64,000 nt of DNA from Xanthostigma xanthostigma (GCA_963575645.1 OY754466.1:10518001-10582000); one strand, 5' to 3'; numbered from the stretch's first letter, positions 12,278 through 24,272 are shown. Numbers and translations: made by a program. Notes: generated by a model from the sequence alone, not told the origin.

Positions 12278-13110
12278 TAAAGAAAGGCAGGCGTAGTACA
12301 CAGCTCACACAGAGAGCGCTCGCCAGACGAGTCGCAGGAACGCGCCAATAGATGTTTCATATAAAAAAGTCTACATAGGCGGTTTAGACTTCTCGTCGCG
12401 AATATAAACGCACTCGTATTTGTGTATGTATATACACTATACAGTATGTAAACGCGTAAGGTGCACATAGGGAAATTAGCATTGGGAAAAAAAAAACTTG
12501 GATCAGAGTTAGCCATGACTGCATTAATTGTTATTTCTATTGAATTACCGTGGTAATATTGAGGATTTCTATTTTATTTTGATTTATTGCACATACCGCT
12601 AAATTAGCGGTATGTGCTTTATTATCGCTTTGAGCGTCAGAGCTGACTTTCGTTCATATAAGAAGTTATATCTAAGTTATTTTCACACGAAATCCATTCA
12701 AATTGAAGCTTTTTGAAAAGAGGAGATTCTGATCTATAAAACAAAACCATTTTTAAATCAATTCGAGTTCATAAATACGATTAAAATTGTAATTGAAAGT
12801 TACAAACAGCAGTTGTCGGTTGATCTGTACGTATGTACGTCACGACTCTACAGATCGCAATTTTGGTCGGATTGCCTTGGGTTATATTTTATTCACTTTG
12901 TTTAGTATCAGACCAGAACCCTATTTAAATTCACATAAATGTGTTCAGTAGTTTAATTTTTATAAACAGTTTTATTTTATTATTTTTGACAGCTAATAGT
13001 TAAAATAAAAAAACCTTAAAAAAACAAAAAAATACCTATTACTGTTATTGTAATGTAGTGTATTACGTAGAATAACTGCTTCTATACCACAATAACAACG
13101 CAAGCTGGGA

Positions 13111-13181
13111 TATCAGAATGGCCGAGCGGTTAAACGCGTAGTCCAGTAATAGCAAGGTGCCGAGTTCGATTCCCGCTGACA
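13111..13181 (+). pseudogene. tRNA-like sequence (Leu/Ser type A box)
   Basis: It contains GGCCGAGCGGTTAAACGCG, a class II-type A box, and AGTTCGATTCCCGC, a B box. TATCAG and CTGACA at the two ends nearly pair as an acceptor stem. It is too short for a Leu or Ser tRNA and lacks a clear long variable arm. A T-rich tract follows. It is more likely a SINE head or tRNA pseudogene inside the mariner-like element than a working tRNA. Confidence 0.45.
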
Positions 13182-13401
13182 CTAGTAATATATTTTTTCT
13201 ATTCCATTTTATTTTTATTTTTTTTTCTATTTTTTTAATTGTTTTTTTTTTTAAATCTATTTTCTCAATTTTTTTACATTATAATATGTACAGTGGAAAA
13301 CTTGCGGGATGTGCACTTTTGGTTTTGCCAACTATTTTTATTTTACTTGGCTTTTTTAATAACAAAAAGCTCTTATAAATCATTATTTTAATTTTTTTGT
13401 A

Positions 13402-13647
13402 CTAAAATAAAATAAAAAAACAACTCCATCTGTTTGGAAACATTTCTATCAAAAATTGTCTGACTGGTATGACGTATGCGCGTTGGTAAATCAGTGACCC
13501 AATGTCTTTAGGTTCAACACGAATAGGCGGAGATATTTGATCTCGCACCATATTTAAGTATTTTTGGGAATTTAATGTCCCATTAATAAAAAAAGTCCGA
13601 TTATGTTGTATCATTTGAATATTTTCTTCGGTAGTATGCACATTCAT
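13402..13647 (-). pseudogene. Mariner/Tc1 (IS630-type) transposase fragment
   Basis: The reading frame encodes FFINGTLNSQKYLNM, then VRDQISPPIR, then VRQFLIEMFPNRW. These match the conserved central region of IS630/Tc1/mariner DDE transposases, where a 'dG.vn...YL.mL' block precedes the 'QQDGAPxHy...vr.yLd..FPnRW' block. The catalytic Asp segment should read like QQDGAP but here is SLIYQRAYV, so it is degraded. The N-terminal DNA-binding domains and the last catalytic region are absent. It lies inside a 1.3-kb element with paired TIRs and TA duplications, which supports the identity. It would have cut and pasted that element in the nucleus. It is now non-functional. The start codon shown is only the first Met of the open frame. 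Confidence 0.7.
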
Positions 13648-13996
13648 TTTGCAAAAGAATATTATCTGTCAAATTGAAAAACAAGATTTCAAGGCTCACT
13701 ATGATCCAGTCATTTTTTCCCAATGTTAATTTCCCTATGTGCACCTTACGTGTTTACATACTGTAGAGTAATATAGGTCGATTCAAATAAATGCCGCAAT
13801 CAGCTTACGTTGTATATTGTAATTACGTGCGGTTATTGATACACTGTAGATGTGGACCTCATACCGTAATCGATTTTAATGACGTAACATGCTTACATTA
13901 CGTTTACACAAACGCAACAGAATCAAACACTGCCTATTGGAACCTATATTCAATTCGCCTAAATAAAATATTTATTAGCTGTGACTATATCATTTA

Positions 13997-14423
13997 TGCT
14001 GGGTTGCAGAAAGGATTGTCAAAAAATTTAATTTGACAATGACCTTAGATTGTGATCATATAATTACAGTTTCCATACATCAGGAACAGTCTAATGTCGT
14101 AATCAAACTCCCTGTCATCCAGGACATTAGATGGTACTCGCACAAAAACAAATGATTGTTCTACATAGAAAAATATCGCTTTCCAAGCTAAATTTTTACA
14201 AAATACGTAAAAAAAAGTTGTTTCGAAGTGGAAACTTACAAAAAACGATGCTAAATACATGTATACACATTTTAAGAAAAATATCGTTTCAATCGATCAA
14301 TTATTTTTCGAGTAGGACCGATTTGAAACTCTACAATGCTTTTCATATGGAGAGATATGTAGGTTTACAATCTAAGGTCATTGTCAAATCAGTTTTTTTG
14401 ACAATCCTTTCTGCAACCCAGCA
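13997..14423. mobile_element. Palindromic MITE H with TTA duplication
   Basis: TGCTGGGTTGCAGAAAGGAT is mirrored at the right end and TTA flanks both sides. The arms continue inward with ATTTGACAATGACCTTAGAT. Related single arms lie at 52750-52938 and 63640-63700. The 3-bp TTA duplication suggests PIF/Harbinger. A 150-codon frame spans the right arm but is low-complexity and not gene-like. Confidence 0.75.
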
Positions 14424-14896
14424 TTATAGTATCGTTCACTATCGAAAATTATTATCACAAATAATTAACAACTTTTCAAGACGAAACGATACAAAAAAGT
14501 ATTGTGGCTCGAAAATGGAAAAAATACACACTGTAACAATTATTATTATTTTATTCAACATATTTATTAACGTAAGTTTGTAACATGAATATTATTTAAT
14601 TCAACACATTTATTAATTTTAGTTTTTTAACATGAGCCCTACTTTCTAGCTCATACGCTCCGCTGCCATCTTGCCTCTGTTTCTCTACATGACTACCAGA
14701 GTACACCAGTGGCGGCGTGCCTTTTTAAGACGTGGTGTTACAACACTGAACATTTCAACTCTATCTATTACGGTTTATGAGATACTGCCCGCTGACAGAC
14801 GGACAGATCTAACAAGATGAAAAATTTTCTTTTCGATGTGTAAATTAACGAAAAAATAGTGGCAGAAATTTTAGTAAAGTCGTTTAAATATTAGTA

Positions 14897-15487
14897 CAGT
14901 AAACCCTCGTTAACACGAACACGGTTAACACGAATTTCGGTTAAACGCGAACAAAAATTTGCTCTCGACAATGGTCACATAAGCTTTAATGTAATTATGT
15001 TCGGTTAACACGAACCCTCGTTAATACGAACTTCGAACAACTTTTTCGTCCCTTCACGGTTAATTATCGGATAATACGAACTACATAAATTCTCAAATCA
15101 TATATTTTAATCATTTTGGTCAATGAATATACAATACAACTAAAAGAAAAGATTCGCTTAAGGGATTACAAAAGTAATTAACTCACATTCTAAAAATAGA
15201 CAAAGGATTGAGAGATTAAAAATTCACTCGAAATCCTATAAATAGAAACATATATACCTCAAAATTTTTCCCCTCTTATTTATTGAAAAGGTTGTATACT
15301 AATTAACAAAGGCAAAGGCTTCTTAACAATTTATAATAAATAATTATTCAATGTTTACTTAAAATAAATCATGATTTGACACTTAAAAAATGACTGTATT
15401 TTATGCCATACTCGGTTTACACGAACTCCCACATAACACGAACTTTTTGCCTGATTTTTACGAGTTCGTGTTAACGAGGTTTTACTG
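14897..15487. mobile_element. pogo/Tigger-type MITE
   Basis: The left end CAGTAAACCCTCGTTAACAC is mirrored by GTTAACGAGGTTTTACTG, flanked by TA. Internal repeats of TTAACACGAAC and TACGAACT extend the subterminal region, which is typical of pogo/Tigger elements. No transposase remains in the 591 bp. Confidence 0.75.
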
Positions 15488-15499
15488 TAGTCATTTTTC

Positions 15500-15935
15500 C
15501 GCAACTAGAGGTCAAAATGTCGGAAATTGGATAAAAATTGTCAAAGATGTTAAAAAAATAGTTAAATTTTAAAAAATTTCTACCGCTTCGTTTTTAGGTT
15601 CTGTTACAACCAAATGACCGGAAAATACCAGCAGCAGAAATTTTTGACCAATTGCACCCTCCCCAAGCTACCGCTAAGAGGATGAATTACTCCACCGGAA
15701 TATATCATCATCCAGTGTTTTACAACTTAATTAAATAATAGAGAAAGACATTGTAAATTATAGACGCTCAACAGCTGAGGTCATCAGCGTCTAAATTAAA
15801 TAATATAACGCATATAGCCACGCTGCTGCGCGTTTACAAAAAAGAAAAAGAGGATGAATTTATGAATTGGCCACTTCAGTGCATTAGGGGGCAGAAAGTT
15901 CGACATGGTTTTTTTTGCGCGTCAGCTCCCCTGAC
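15500..15935 (+). repeat. Dispersed repeat shared with 59010-59340
   Basis: TTTTTAGGTTCTGTTA, then CAAATGACCGG and AATTTTTGACCAATTG, occurs at both sites in the same order. A second block with CCATGTCG/CGACATGG and GCGCGT near 15895 matches 59050 in inverse. The class is unknown. Confidence 0.5.
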
Positions 15936-16419
15936 TGTTTGGTAGAAATTTATTAAACTGATTACATATGAATGATCGCCATTTTGCGCTCTATATCCGT
16001 TTCCTGTTGTGGATACTGTGATATGTATTATACATTGACCAAACACACACTTCGCAGGGAAACATCATAAATCCAATGTACACGGTATTTGTGCTATTGA
16101 GAGATATACGTATTAGTGTTACTCATTTTAATGAGCTTTATGAGGCTATTCATTATTATCGTGGTTCAATTTATTGTCCTAATAATTGAATTTGATTTAA
16201 TATTATTGTCAGCCCAAGACATAATAATCGTATCGAAATACAATCACCATAATGTTTTCAGCAAGGATTTTGTCATCCAGGAACTTTTATTAAAGTTACT
16301 TGATTTACCAAGTTCCGCAATTCATTTCAGAAAAGATCGTACATATAGTGGCTGCAATCAATTGCGAAAACCTGATCTTACAGCGGAAAAATTCATTTCC
16401 GTTAGTTACTAGTCCCATA

Positions 16420-17052
16420 TAGACGGAGAGCTAGCTACGGAGAAAATGGGTGACTCGGTGCAGAGCTGAAAATGTGCAGAATAATAGGAGATAGTATAAG
16501 TACCTAAGTAGGGAAAAAATTGCTAGACGGCTAGGCTAGACGGAAGATAAAGAGCCGCCAGCAGGCGCTAATGTTGCGAAAAATCAGTGCACTTCTGGCA
16601 ATTTCTATACTTATTCTGTAATTCAAAACTAGATTATATATTATATATATTATACATTATATAGTTATAAGGGCATACTGAAAATTCAAACATGATATAA
16701 TAATTTGATAGAAATAAAATTAATCGTCATATATTCATTATCAAAATGTCATTAATAATTTTAAATATTTGTCGAATGTAATTATTATATCATGTTTGAA
16801 TTTTCAGTATGCCCTTATAACTATATAATGTATAACATATATTATATATAATCTAGTTTTGATTTACAGAATAAGTATAGAAATTGCCAGAAGTGCACTG
16901 ATTTTTCGTAACATTAGCGCCTTCTGGCGACTCTTTATCTTCCGCCTAGCCTTCTGGCAATTTTTTCCCTACTTACTTGTACTATCTCCTATTATTCTGC
17001 AAATTTTCAGCTCTACACCGAGTCACCCATTTTCTCCGTAGCCAGCTCTTAG
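16420..17052. mobile_element. Foldback element with about 265-bp arms
   Basis: The left arm from GGAGAGCTAGCTACGGAG to GAAAATTCAAACATGATA is mirrored by the right arm (about 16788-17052) with few mismatches. The spacer is about 95 bp. Just outside, 17067-17112 and 17233-17286 form a second inverted pair (AGAGCTTTTAATTTTTAT), so two foldbacks sit side by side. No coding sequence is present. Confidence 0.8.
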
Positions 17053-17379
17053 TCCAATAGAGTAGTTAGAGCTTTTAATTTTTATTAATTTGTTGATCAG
17101 TAAGAGCTTTTATATCTATGGTTGCCGTCTTAATAATTTTTTGTCATGCATTAACATGAAAAAACCAAACTGTGTTGTTATTTTGTTTGATCATTATTTA
17201 AAACGACAACCATAAAATATATTTCCTAAAAACTTAAAAACTCTTATCGACCAACAAATTCATAAAAATTAAAAGACCTAGCTCTATGAGACTAGCACCT
17301 ACATTGAAATGAAAGCCGGAAGTGGTTTTCCCCGCTGTCAGATCAACTTTTCGCAGGCTTGCAAGTGATTGACTTCATA

Positions 17380-17941
17380 GTCTAAGATCCGGTATTAGAA
17401 AGATATGTTATTTGGTGATGACAAAGATTATATGTTAGATAATATATACATTGATAAATCGCACATGGATTGTCTAGCTATAAATCGCGTACCGATGCTG
17501 TTAAATTAAATAAATTCTAATTAACTTTTTTGGGTCAACTTTCTAGATATGTTAATCATAAAAATCGAGCCTAAAATGAGAGAATATGACACAAGGAATT
17601 GGAATATAAAATTGATTCTATACATAAATATAGATCATCTACATAAACATACCTTGTAAATAGTCGCGCTCTGTGTACTTTGAGGTTATTTGTTTTGTTA
17701 ATATTTTATCTATGTTATATTCTCTCATCTTAGGCTCGATTTTTATGATTAACAAATCGAGGAAGCTGATCCAAAAACTTATTTAGAATTTATTTAATTT
17801 AACAGCATTGGTACGCGATTTAGCTAGACAACCCATGTGCGATTTATCAATGTATATATTATCTAACATATAATCCTTGTCATCATCAAATAACAGATGA
17901 GGGTATATATTTCTAATACCGGATCTCGAACTATCTGTATA
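17380..17941. mobile_element. Palindromic MITE K, copy 1 (TA duplication)
   Basis: The arms start GTCTAAGATCCGGTATTAG and are mirrored at the right end, with TA on both sides. About 560 bp long. Internal landmarks are CGCGTACCGATGCTG and AATCGAGCCTAAAATGAGAG. Two further copies lie at 53095-53563 and 56478-56838. TA target duplication fits a Tc1/mariner-derived family. Confidence 0.8.
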
Positions 17942-18649
17942 AATACGATCTTTTCTGAATGTGTGAATTAAAATCGGAACCATTTTAACGGTCGCCCCTT
18001 GGACTATATGTTCTCTCCGCCAATATTTTGTGCATGGTGTATTATTTGAATAATATATACCTACGTAATAGAATTTAATATATAAATGAATAAATGACAC
18101 AAATGATGTATAAAAGCTTTTTTAAGCGAATAAATTGTTTTTGATATAAAAATTGCTATTAAGCCATACATAAATAATTCAAAAAATCTATCGCGCTATA
18201 GTAATTAAATTCCAACTTTGTTAAAACTGCTATAATTATTATTTAATGTTAAAATGCATTCTCTACACTTGGTGTAATGCATATTCTACATTCTATTAAC
18301 AGTGAACCAGTGATAAAGGAACAAACAAAAACATTTTTTTAGTATTTCCAAAATGGACTCTTATTAACAAAATTCCATATTCTTTAAAAAAATTTTTCAA
18401 TTAGCCACAGACAGTGTGATTTATTTTTTTGATAAAATGGGTATTTTCGGAATACATCAATCTGCATACCTTTCAATTTCCTATGATAAAACCATATTAG
18501 ACCAGCACCTGCAACCAGCAACTAGCAACGATCATTCGTAAGTCGCCTGCAAGTTTTTTCTAGTCGTGCTGACAAGTTTGTGCTGCTCTGGTCGTGCAGA
18601 TTCATGCTTGACAAGTGTGTGCGATCTTTAAGAAGTGACTTAATTGTGC

Positions 18650-18970
18650 TTTAAGTATTTTCCTTCATACCTCTTCAAAAGTACATACTTTTGGCATCAA
18701 TTGTAAGGCAGAAAGTCATTGATGGGATTACACGCACGGATGCGGGAAGTTAGTATGTTCGGGCGGCAGTAAAGAAAAGTAACCTATCAATTGTTGTTTA
18801 CATGTCGTTTCCATAGCAACCCTATTACAAATTAGATAATAGTCGCGAACAGCTGTCATTCGTGTTTTTACGTATAACATCAAAGCTGCTTGCTCGGATT
18901 GTATGTTTGTTTTTATGTAATTAATTAGTTATGCTTGCGACCGAAGTATGTAGAAAAATATACACCACTC
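18650..18970. mobile_element. MITE D, copy 2 (inverted)
   Basis: It shares ends (TTTTCCTTCATACCTC and CGAAGTATGTAGAAAAATA) and internal motifs with 8015-8356, in opposite order. Its right end runs into the hairpin at 18951-19090. Confidence 0.55.
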
Positions 18971-19090
18971 TGGCCGAAAGTTTGATATCCTTGCATTGCC
19001 CGCCATATGATGACCTCGGCTTCGCCTCGGTCATAATAGCGCGCAGTGCAAGGTATCAAACTTTCGGCCAGTGGTGTATACTATTTTTCC
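18951..19090. repeat. Strong hairpin with about 60-bp arms
   Basis: AAATATACACCACTCTGGCC, then GAAAGTTTGATA.CCTTGCA, is mirrored to 19090 around a GC-rich loop with CTCGGCTTCGCCTCGG. It abuts the MITE and may be its extended terminus. Confidence 0.75.
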
Positions 19091-19139
19091 GAAAGTTCGA
19101 TTGTTTTCTATTTAAAATATATAACATATGAAAATAGTT

Positions 19140-19600
19140 TAACTTGCTTTGGTAAAATGTTTTATAATTTTCATTAATAACAACCAGCGTGTTCAATTTA
19201 ATATATAAATATTCTGTATGTTGTATGTCATAAATTATATTAATAGTTTACCTTTGTGCTTTTATAATTACGCGATAATGTAATACTGTATTATAATCAT
19301 TTAGCAGCTTTCATGGATATTATGATTAGACACAATTGATCGATGAATAATTTATAAAACGCACAAATATAATATATATTTAAATCTGAATAGTCTAATG
19401 GCATCATTGCTCGTTTATCCGCATCTTGATTAACCATTGTAACTAATTTTTGTCTTTTTCTTTGTTCCAGGTAAGTCGTAACATCAACCTTATGCTAGCA
19501 AATATTTGTGTAAGTATTAAATATTTCACTTAGAGACGTCAACGAATCTCATTAGTCATTTTTATATCCTTCAAAACTACACTGTACCTATATACCTATA
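19140..19600. other. AT-rich stretch, nothing recognised
   Basis: No repeat partner or gene-like frame was seen. Confidence 0.4.
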
Positions 19601-19606
19601 TTTAGA

Positions 19607-20016
19607 CTAGCGGTCCCTCCCGGTTTCACCCGGGTGCAAAAGAACGAATGGAAATGAGTACGCACATTCATCTTAGTTTACCGAGAGTGGGGCTCGAACC
19701 CACGACCCTGGTATTAACAGACGCATGCTCTACCGACTGAGCCAGCTAGGCTTGGGAATGTACAACGCTAATATTGGTATATTTAGTTAGGGAATTTCAC
19801 CTGAATAGAACCTTATTTGTGAGATACATTTTCCAACATTTTTCAATGATGCTCCGCTCCTATTGGTTGTAGCGTGATATTATATAGCCTATAGCCTTCC
19901 TCAATAAATGGGCTATCCAACAATTTTTTTTTTTCAATTTGAACCAGTAGTTCCTGAGATTAGCGCGTTCTACCAAACAAACAAACAAACTATTCAGGTT
20001 TATAAATTAGTATAGG
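19607..20016 (-). mobile_element. Non-autonomous Helitron-like element A1 with tRNA-like insert
   Basis: On the minus strand it starts near CCTATACTAATTTATAAACC, runs through GGAAGGCTATAGGCTATATA and CAATAGGAGCGGAGCATC, carries a tRNA-like sequence at 19751-19680, and ends ACCCGGGTGAAACCGGGAGG, then GACCGCTAG and T. The 3' hairpin and CTAG/T ending fit Helitrons. Copies at 31258 and 33052 have the same ends without the tRNA. Confidence 0.65.
19680..19751 (-). pseudogene. tRNA-Lys-like sequence inside Helitron A1
   Basis: A box TGGCTCAGTCGGTAGAGC and B box GTGGGTTCGAGCCCCAC are intact and Lys(CTT)-like. The acceptor stem (GCCTAGC against TCTCGGT) is decayed and the anticodon stem does not pair. 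The loop reads CTGTTAA. It is a tRNA relic carried by the transposon, and pol III promoter activity is possible but untested. Confidence 0.7.
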
Positions 20017-20127
20017 TTCGATGTTGTCATCACAATATTGTATTACCTATTAATGCTAGGTCCATTTTTATATATTTTACGTCTGCGAGTAAAACCCACA
20101 TCCTCAACATCCCAGCTCTGTATATAG

Positions 20128-20695
20128 TAGTGATGTGTCGACATGACTCTTTATTGAGAGCTGGCTCCGTGCGCTCCGCTCACTAAAAAGAGTCGCTCAG
20201 AGGGAGTCGTTCAAAGGAAAGACACTAGACAGTACGCACTACACAAGAGTGCAAACTGCAGAGGTGCGAACTGTCATCATGCGTGCTCAGCACAGCACAA
20301 TACAAACACTCAGCTCTGAGCTCATTTTAATATGATTCTCATCTTATATTATTCGCATTTTGAATAAACTATAAAGTATAATAAAAGAATAACAATAATA
20401 ATGTTTATTGTTACAATATTATATCTTTGTCAACGACGTCAATATGAATGGTTTAAGTCACTGTAAGCTTAGTACTATTACACTTACAGTGTGTCATTCA
20501 ACATTAAATGACTCAGCAAAGATAACTCCGTACGTGCAAAGTTCCCTAGTGCCTCTGTGGCCTGTGCTGTGTGCGCTCTGTAAATGTGCGAATGCAACAG
20601 TACAGAACAATGGCGCTCGGAGTGAGTCATTCACAAAAAAAAGAGCGACTCGCTCCGCTTCGAGAAAGGAGTCGTTCAGGAGCGACACATCACTA
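20128..20695. mobile_element. hAT-type non-autonomous element
   Basis: The ends TAGTGATGTGTCGAC and CGACACATCACTA are flanked by GTATATAG and CTATATAG, a 7-of-8 match to an 8-bp duplication. Subterminal GAGTCGCTC and GAGTCGTTC motifs repeat at both ends. About 568 bp, with no transposase. Confidence 0.75.
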
Positions 20696-20703
20696 CTATA
20701 TAG

Positions 20704-21590
20704 TAGTTCCGCAACAAAATTCTGATTTCTCGATCGTTTTCCTCTGTGGAGGCGAGTACAGCTCCGAACAGGAATGCAAATATAGTGTATAGCACAAATG
20801 TCTACATTGCTGTGTGCAATAAAATGTCTGTTTGCGCATTCCTGTTAGTGTGATATGCACTATAATTCACATTCATAAGTCGGGTGTTGACTGTGTGTGA
20901 AATAAGTCAACGAATAAGTGCAGTAGGCGCAGTTGGTGGTACGGTGAAGGAACGTTTATGGGCGACTATCAAACTGCTTTATTGGCGCTTTTCATTCCGT
21001 CACGATTGTGATACGACACGTTGTGTGTCTGTTGCCAGGAGTGGGAAGGTATTATAGTAGAGGTGACTATTCTGACATAATACGTATGCGAGAATGCAAT
21101 ACTTTCGCGACACGATGTGTGCGTATCATACAGTGGCGTACTAAAAACACTTGGCCGCGCTTTGCATTTAAGATGGCGGAACGTGAAAACGGTTCACGAA
21201 TTGTTAGTTGTCGAACGTCTGCAATCTACAATCGAGGCGAACGGTAGATCGCCGTGTTCGTGAGACAGCCTTTTTTACAGGAATACAAATGCATTTTGGC
21301 TTTTCCTTTTTACACCTAGAGATGGCGTTACTGTCTCGTTATTACATATTATCAAATAAGAGGTACTGTATAGAAGTTTATTTCTAATGGAAAAGTGTGG
21401 CCGGAAAATTTAGTTTGTCTTGTTTCTGTTAGATGACAGATGAGGTTGGGAACGTATATTTCCATCTCTCATCTTTAGAAGTAAATTTGAGCGTATATCT
21501 AAACACCATAGAAAATACATTCATCAATTTCTGTCGATTTTTTTTTGATTAATAAAAAATTATGAAAAATACAATGATTAAGGTGTGAAG
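20704..21590. other. GC-richer stretch of unknown nature
   Basis: Base composition is more balanced and CpG more frequent than nearby, for example GGCGCAGTTGG and GAGGCGAACGG. ACAGGAATGCAAAT at about 20769 has an inverse GCGCATTCCTGT at about 20836 and a related form at about 21278. A 79-codon frame at 21008-21247 matches nothing known to me. It could be a decayed element or the edge of an unseen gene. Confidence 0.3.
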
Positions 21591-23815
21591 CTGAACTTAT
21601 TAATTATCGCCACCTGGCGTTGCGGTTCCGAAGTTTGAGTGCGCCGCATCGCTATTAGACAATTGGGGTGGGAATTGCGCTTTGGGGTGATCAGCAAATA
21701 TAACACAAGATTGAACTTCTATACAGTCTTTCTTCTCTGAAATTATCTTTATTATCGTGGTACTTACTAAACAAATGAATATTTTTTATATTTTACAAAA
21801 CGGAATTACTATTAAAAAAATATATACAAATAATAATATATACCAATAAATCCAAATTTTCTGGAAAATTTTCTAAGCCACTAAATTAATAAATATTCAT
21901 AAATGTATACACACATAAACAAAACAATACACATACAAATAAAACACGATTCACAGACACTAACTGACACTTATTTTTCAATTAATCACTCCTACCCTAG
22001 CACTGACTTAAGTCAAGTTGGGTAGGAAAATTCCATAATTTAAGATTTATAATTTGTCTTTGTTTTGTAAAGATATTTGTGGGAATAAATTTATTATTAT
22101 TATTATTATTATTGTAAAATTAAACTCTCGTTCAACAAAAAACAATAATCTAGTGCTGTTTACATGAGGGGAATTCCCTTTATTACTTCAGCAGCTAGTA
22201 CAGTGGTGCCATCTTCTAACATCTGCCACTACTTCATTACCTATTTTGTATATCAAATAACAAGAGAAATAGGTGATCCATTTTCTGTGTGCTCTTTTAT
22301 TCTGAAATAGGATGAATTGACTTGTTATAAGTTGCAAATTAAACAATACCTACCAGAAATCTTAAGTAAAACAGAGGCAAACTTAATTTATTCATGTGGA
22401 TTACAAAGTTAGAATTTGAACTCTGTCTATGGTGTGTTTTATAAGTCAATGTCCTATAAAAAAATTTGAAAATTTTTTGGAAAAATATTGTGGAAAATTT
22501 TCCTCCCCACATGATTACATCACCAACCAGAATGTATTAATTTCAGAGCTAATTTGCAATTGGCTACTGGTTTCTGTATGATGCATTATTAACACCATTA
22601 TTATTGAGTAGGTACGTCAATGGTTTGACGAATATATTGTCAGTGCTCTATAGTAGCACACGGCTCTTTTCAGATTATAACAATGAAGTGTGTATACCTT
22701 TGTTAACTTCGTACATACTAAAAGCTATCCGCCAGTTTTACAGCTAAAATAATATTTTTTATGTTAATGCAGCGACATTGTAAATTTTTCATTAAAAATT
22801 CTGCAACATTTGCATACCGTAACATTTTTTTTATGTCACATAACAATGTCGTATGAATATTTTGTTTTTGCATTTCTCTAATGATTTGTTTCATTGGAGA
22901 AGAAGAAGAAAATGAAAGATCGCACTGTGTGAAATTTTAATAAGTATTTCTATTTAAACAGCCCCTTTAATGTATGATCAATAAAAGAATTTACAGGTTT
23001 TTAAGTCAAACTGGCTGCTAACCGTGTTACAAAAATTTTAAAACTCAGTAAAATCTCTTTTTGCTTCGATCGAAACTTAACAGAAAAACAACAGTAAGAT
23101 TCGACATTGACAGATTTTGCTGTATTTTAGAACATTGAATATTAGAATATTAGTGAAATGTATGATAGCTTTTCAGCCCCCCCTCTAAAATTAATTATAT
23201 GGGCGTCCTTGGTGAGCGCTGTTAATTTTAATATTGGCCGTACAGAATAACGCCATTATTTATAAAATAGAATAATACTCTGTGCAATAATTAAAGTATT
23301 AAATGGTCGATACTACAAAAAAACTTTTGAGAGTCAATGCTACCGATTTAAAAAGCAAGTACAGTTAAACTTCAATTACCTAACCATCACTCGATAATTC
23401 GTCTCATCGATCTCAACATGTGAAAAAAAATGCGTGAGACGTTAGAAGTGAAACTTCTTAGGTTCTAGCATTTGTTGACGAAGTTAATATTTCAGGATTA
23501 GAAGATGGTTATTTGGAATTTGTTACTGTGGCTAGAGAAAATGATACGTGTAGAGTGCGCATGACGTTTTGACAGAGAAAGTAGAAACGATTCTCTCACA
23601 CTTTCCTCTCAGCTGTCGGAGAAGGGGAAGCGTTTCACTTTTAGTCTGATCCAGACCAATTTTACCTACCGCGCATAAAAAAAATTCACTACAAAATAAT
23701 CTAGATTCTACTGTGTTTTTACATTTAAAATTGTATAAAGTTATGACGTTAGATACACATGAACTGTTCGAGTAAAGGTCATTGCTGATATTCACAAAAC
23801 AAAAAGATCTGTTAG
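21591..23815. other. Long AT-rich stretch, nothing recognised
   Basis: An ATT microsatellite lies at 22095-22116. No supported reading frame, RNA gene or in-window repeat partner was found. This is the longest quiet stretch of the window. Confidence 0.4.
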
Positions 23816-23820
23816 TGTAA

Positions 23821-24272
23821 AGATTGGTGCACACGAGGCTGGTTTTATCGCTAGATTCCTTGTTAGATTTGGCTGCTAGGTTTCAAGCGTGCTGTGACGC
23901 TGGGTTTCGCAATCTATGTGTTCCCTTCACACGATGCATGTATTGAAGCTTGTTTTGCAGATGGGTTTGGTGCGCGCGCAGTGACAGTTCGCATGTTAAC
24001 AGGAGCGAACGTTTATTGTCTCTGAACATGACGCCATGTTTGTTTACCATTGTCGTCCACGTGACAAGATACTGTTTTCCGATTGGTTCTTGGTCAAAAC
24101 AAGCATGCAAACAAACACGAAAAATAGTCCCAGCTCTAATTTTGAAATCCATCCTGTAATCACGCACACGAGTACGTGATGACGTCATTTCCATCTTAGC
24201 CGCCAGCGCCCCAGCTAGCACAAGTTCCAGTAGTGATTCCAATGGCAAAAACAGCTTCGTGTGGAGCGGCCT
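23821..24272. mobile_element. PIF/Harbinger-type MITE E, full copy
   Basis: It is flanked by TAA on both sides. The left end TGCACACGAGGCTGG has drifted at its tip (AGATTGG). The right end AGCTTCGTGTGGAGCGGCCT is clear. The internal GGTGCGCGCGCAGTGACAGT is shared with the 11833 and 37579 copies. A 121-codon minus-strand frame is a by-product. Confidence 0.75.

Larger units (their letters stand above)
12442..13763. mobile_element. Tc1/mariner-like transposon, degenerate
   Basis: TIRs of about 50 bp begin CAGTATGTAAAC, are mirrored at 13712-13763, and are flanked by TA. The body of about 1.3 kb carries transposase debris on the minus strand, a tRNA-like insert at 13111-13181, T-rich tracts and a short hairpin at 12589-12617 (arms GCACATACCGCT). 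Length and TA duplication fit Tc1/mariner. Confidence 0.8.

Noticed and set aside
11995-12351. A 118-codon frame overlapping MITE E
   Set aside because: It lies inside a MITE with terminal repeats and TAA duplications. The same region in other copies has unrelated frames.
14131-14583. A 150-codon open frame, the longest in the window
   Set aside because: It spans the right arm of palindromic MITE H and AT-rich flank, is dominated by Lys, Ile, Phe and Ser, and shows no domain.
21008-21247. A 79-codon frame in the CpG-richer stretch
   Set aside because: No similarity I recognise and no codon pattern strong enough to call a gene. Only the composition was reported.
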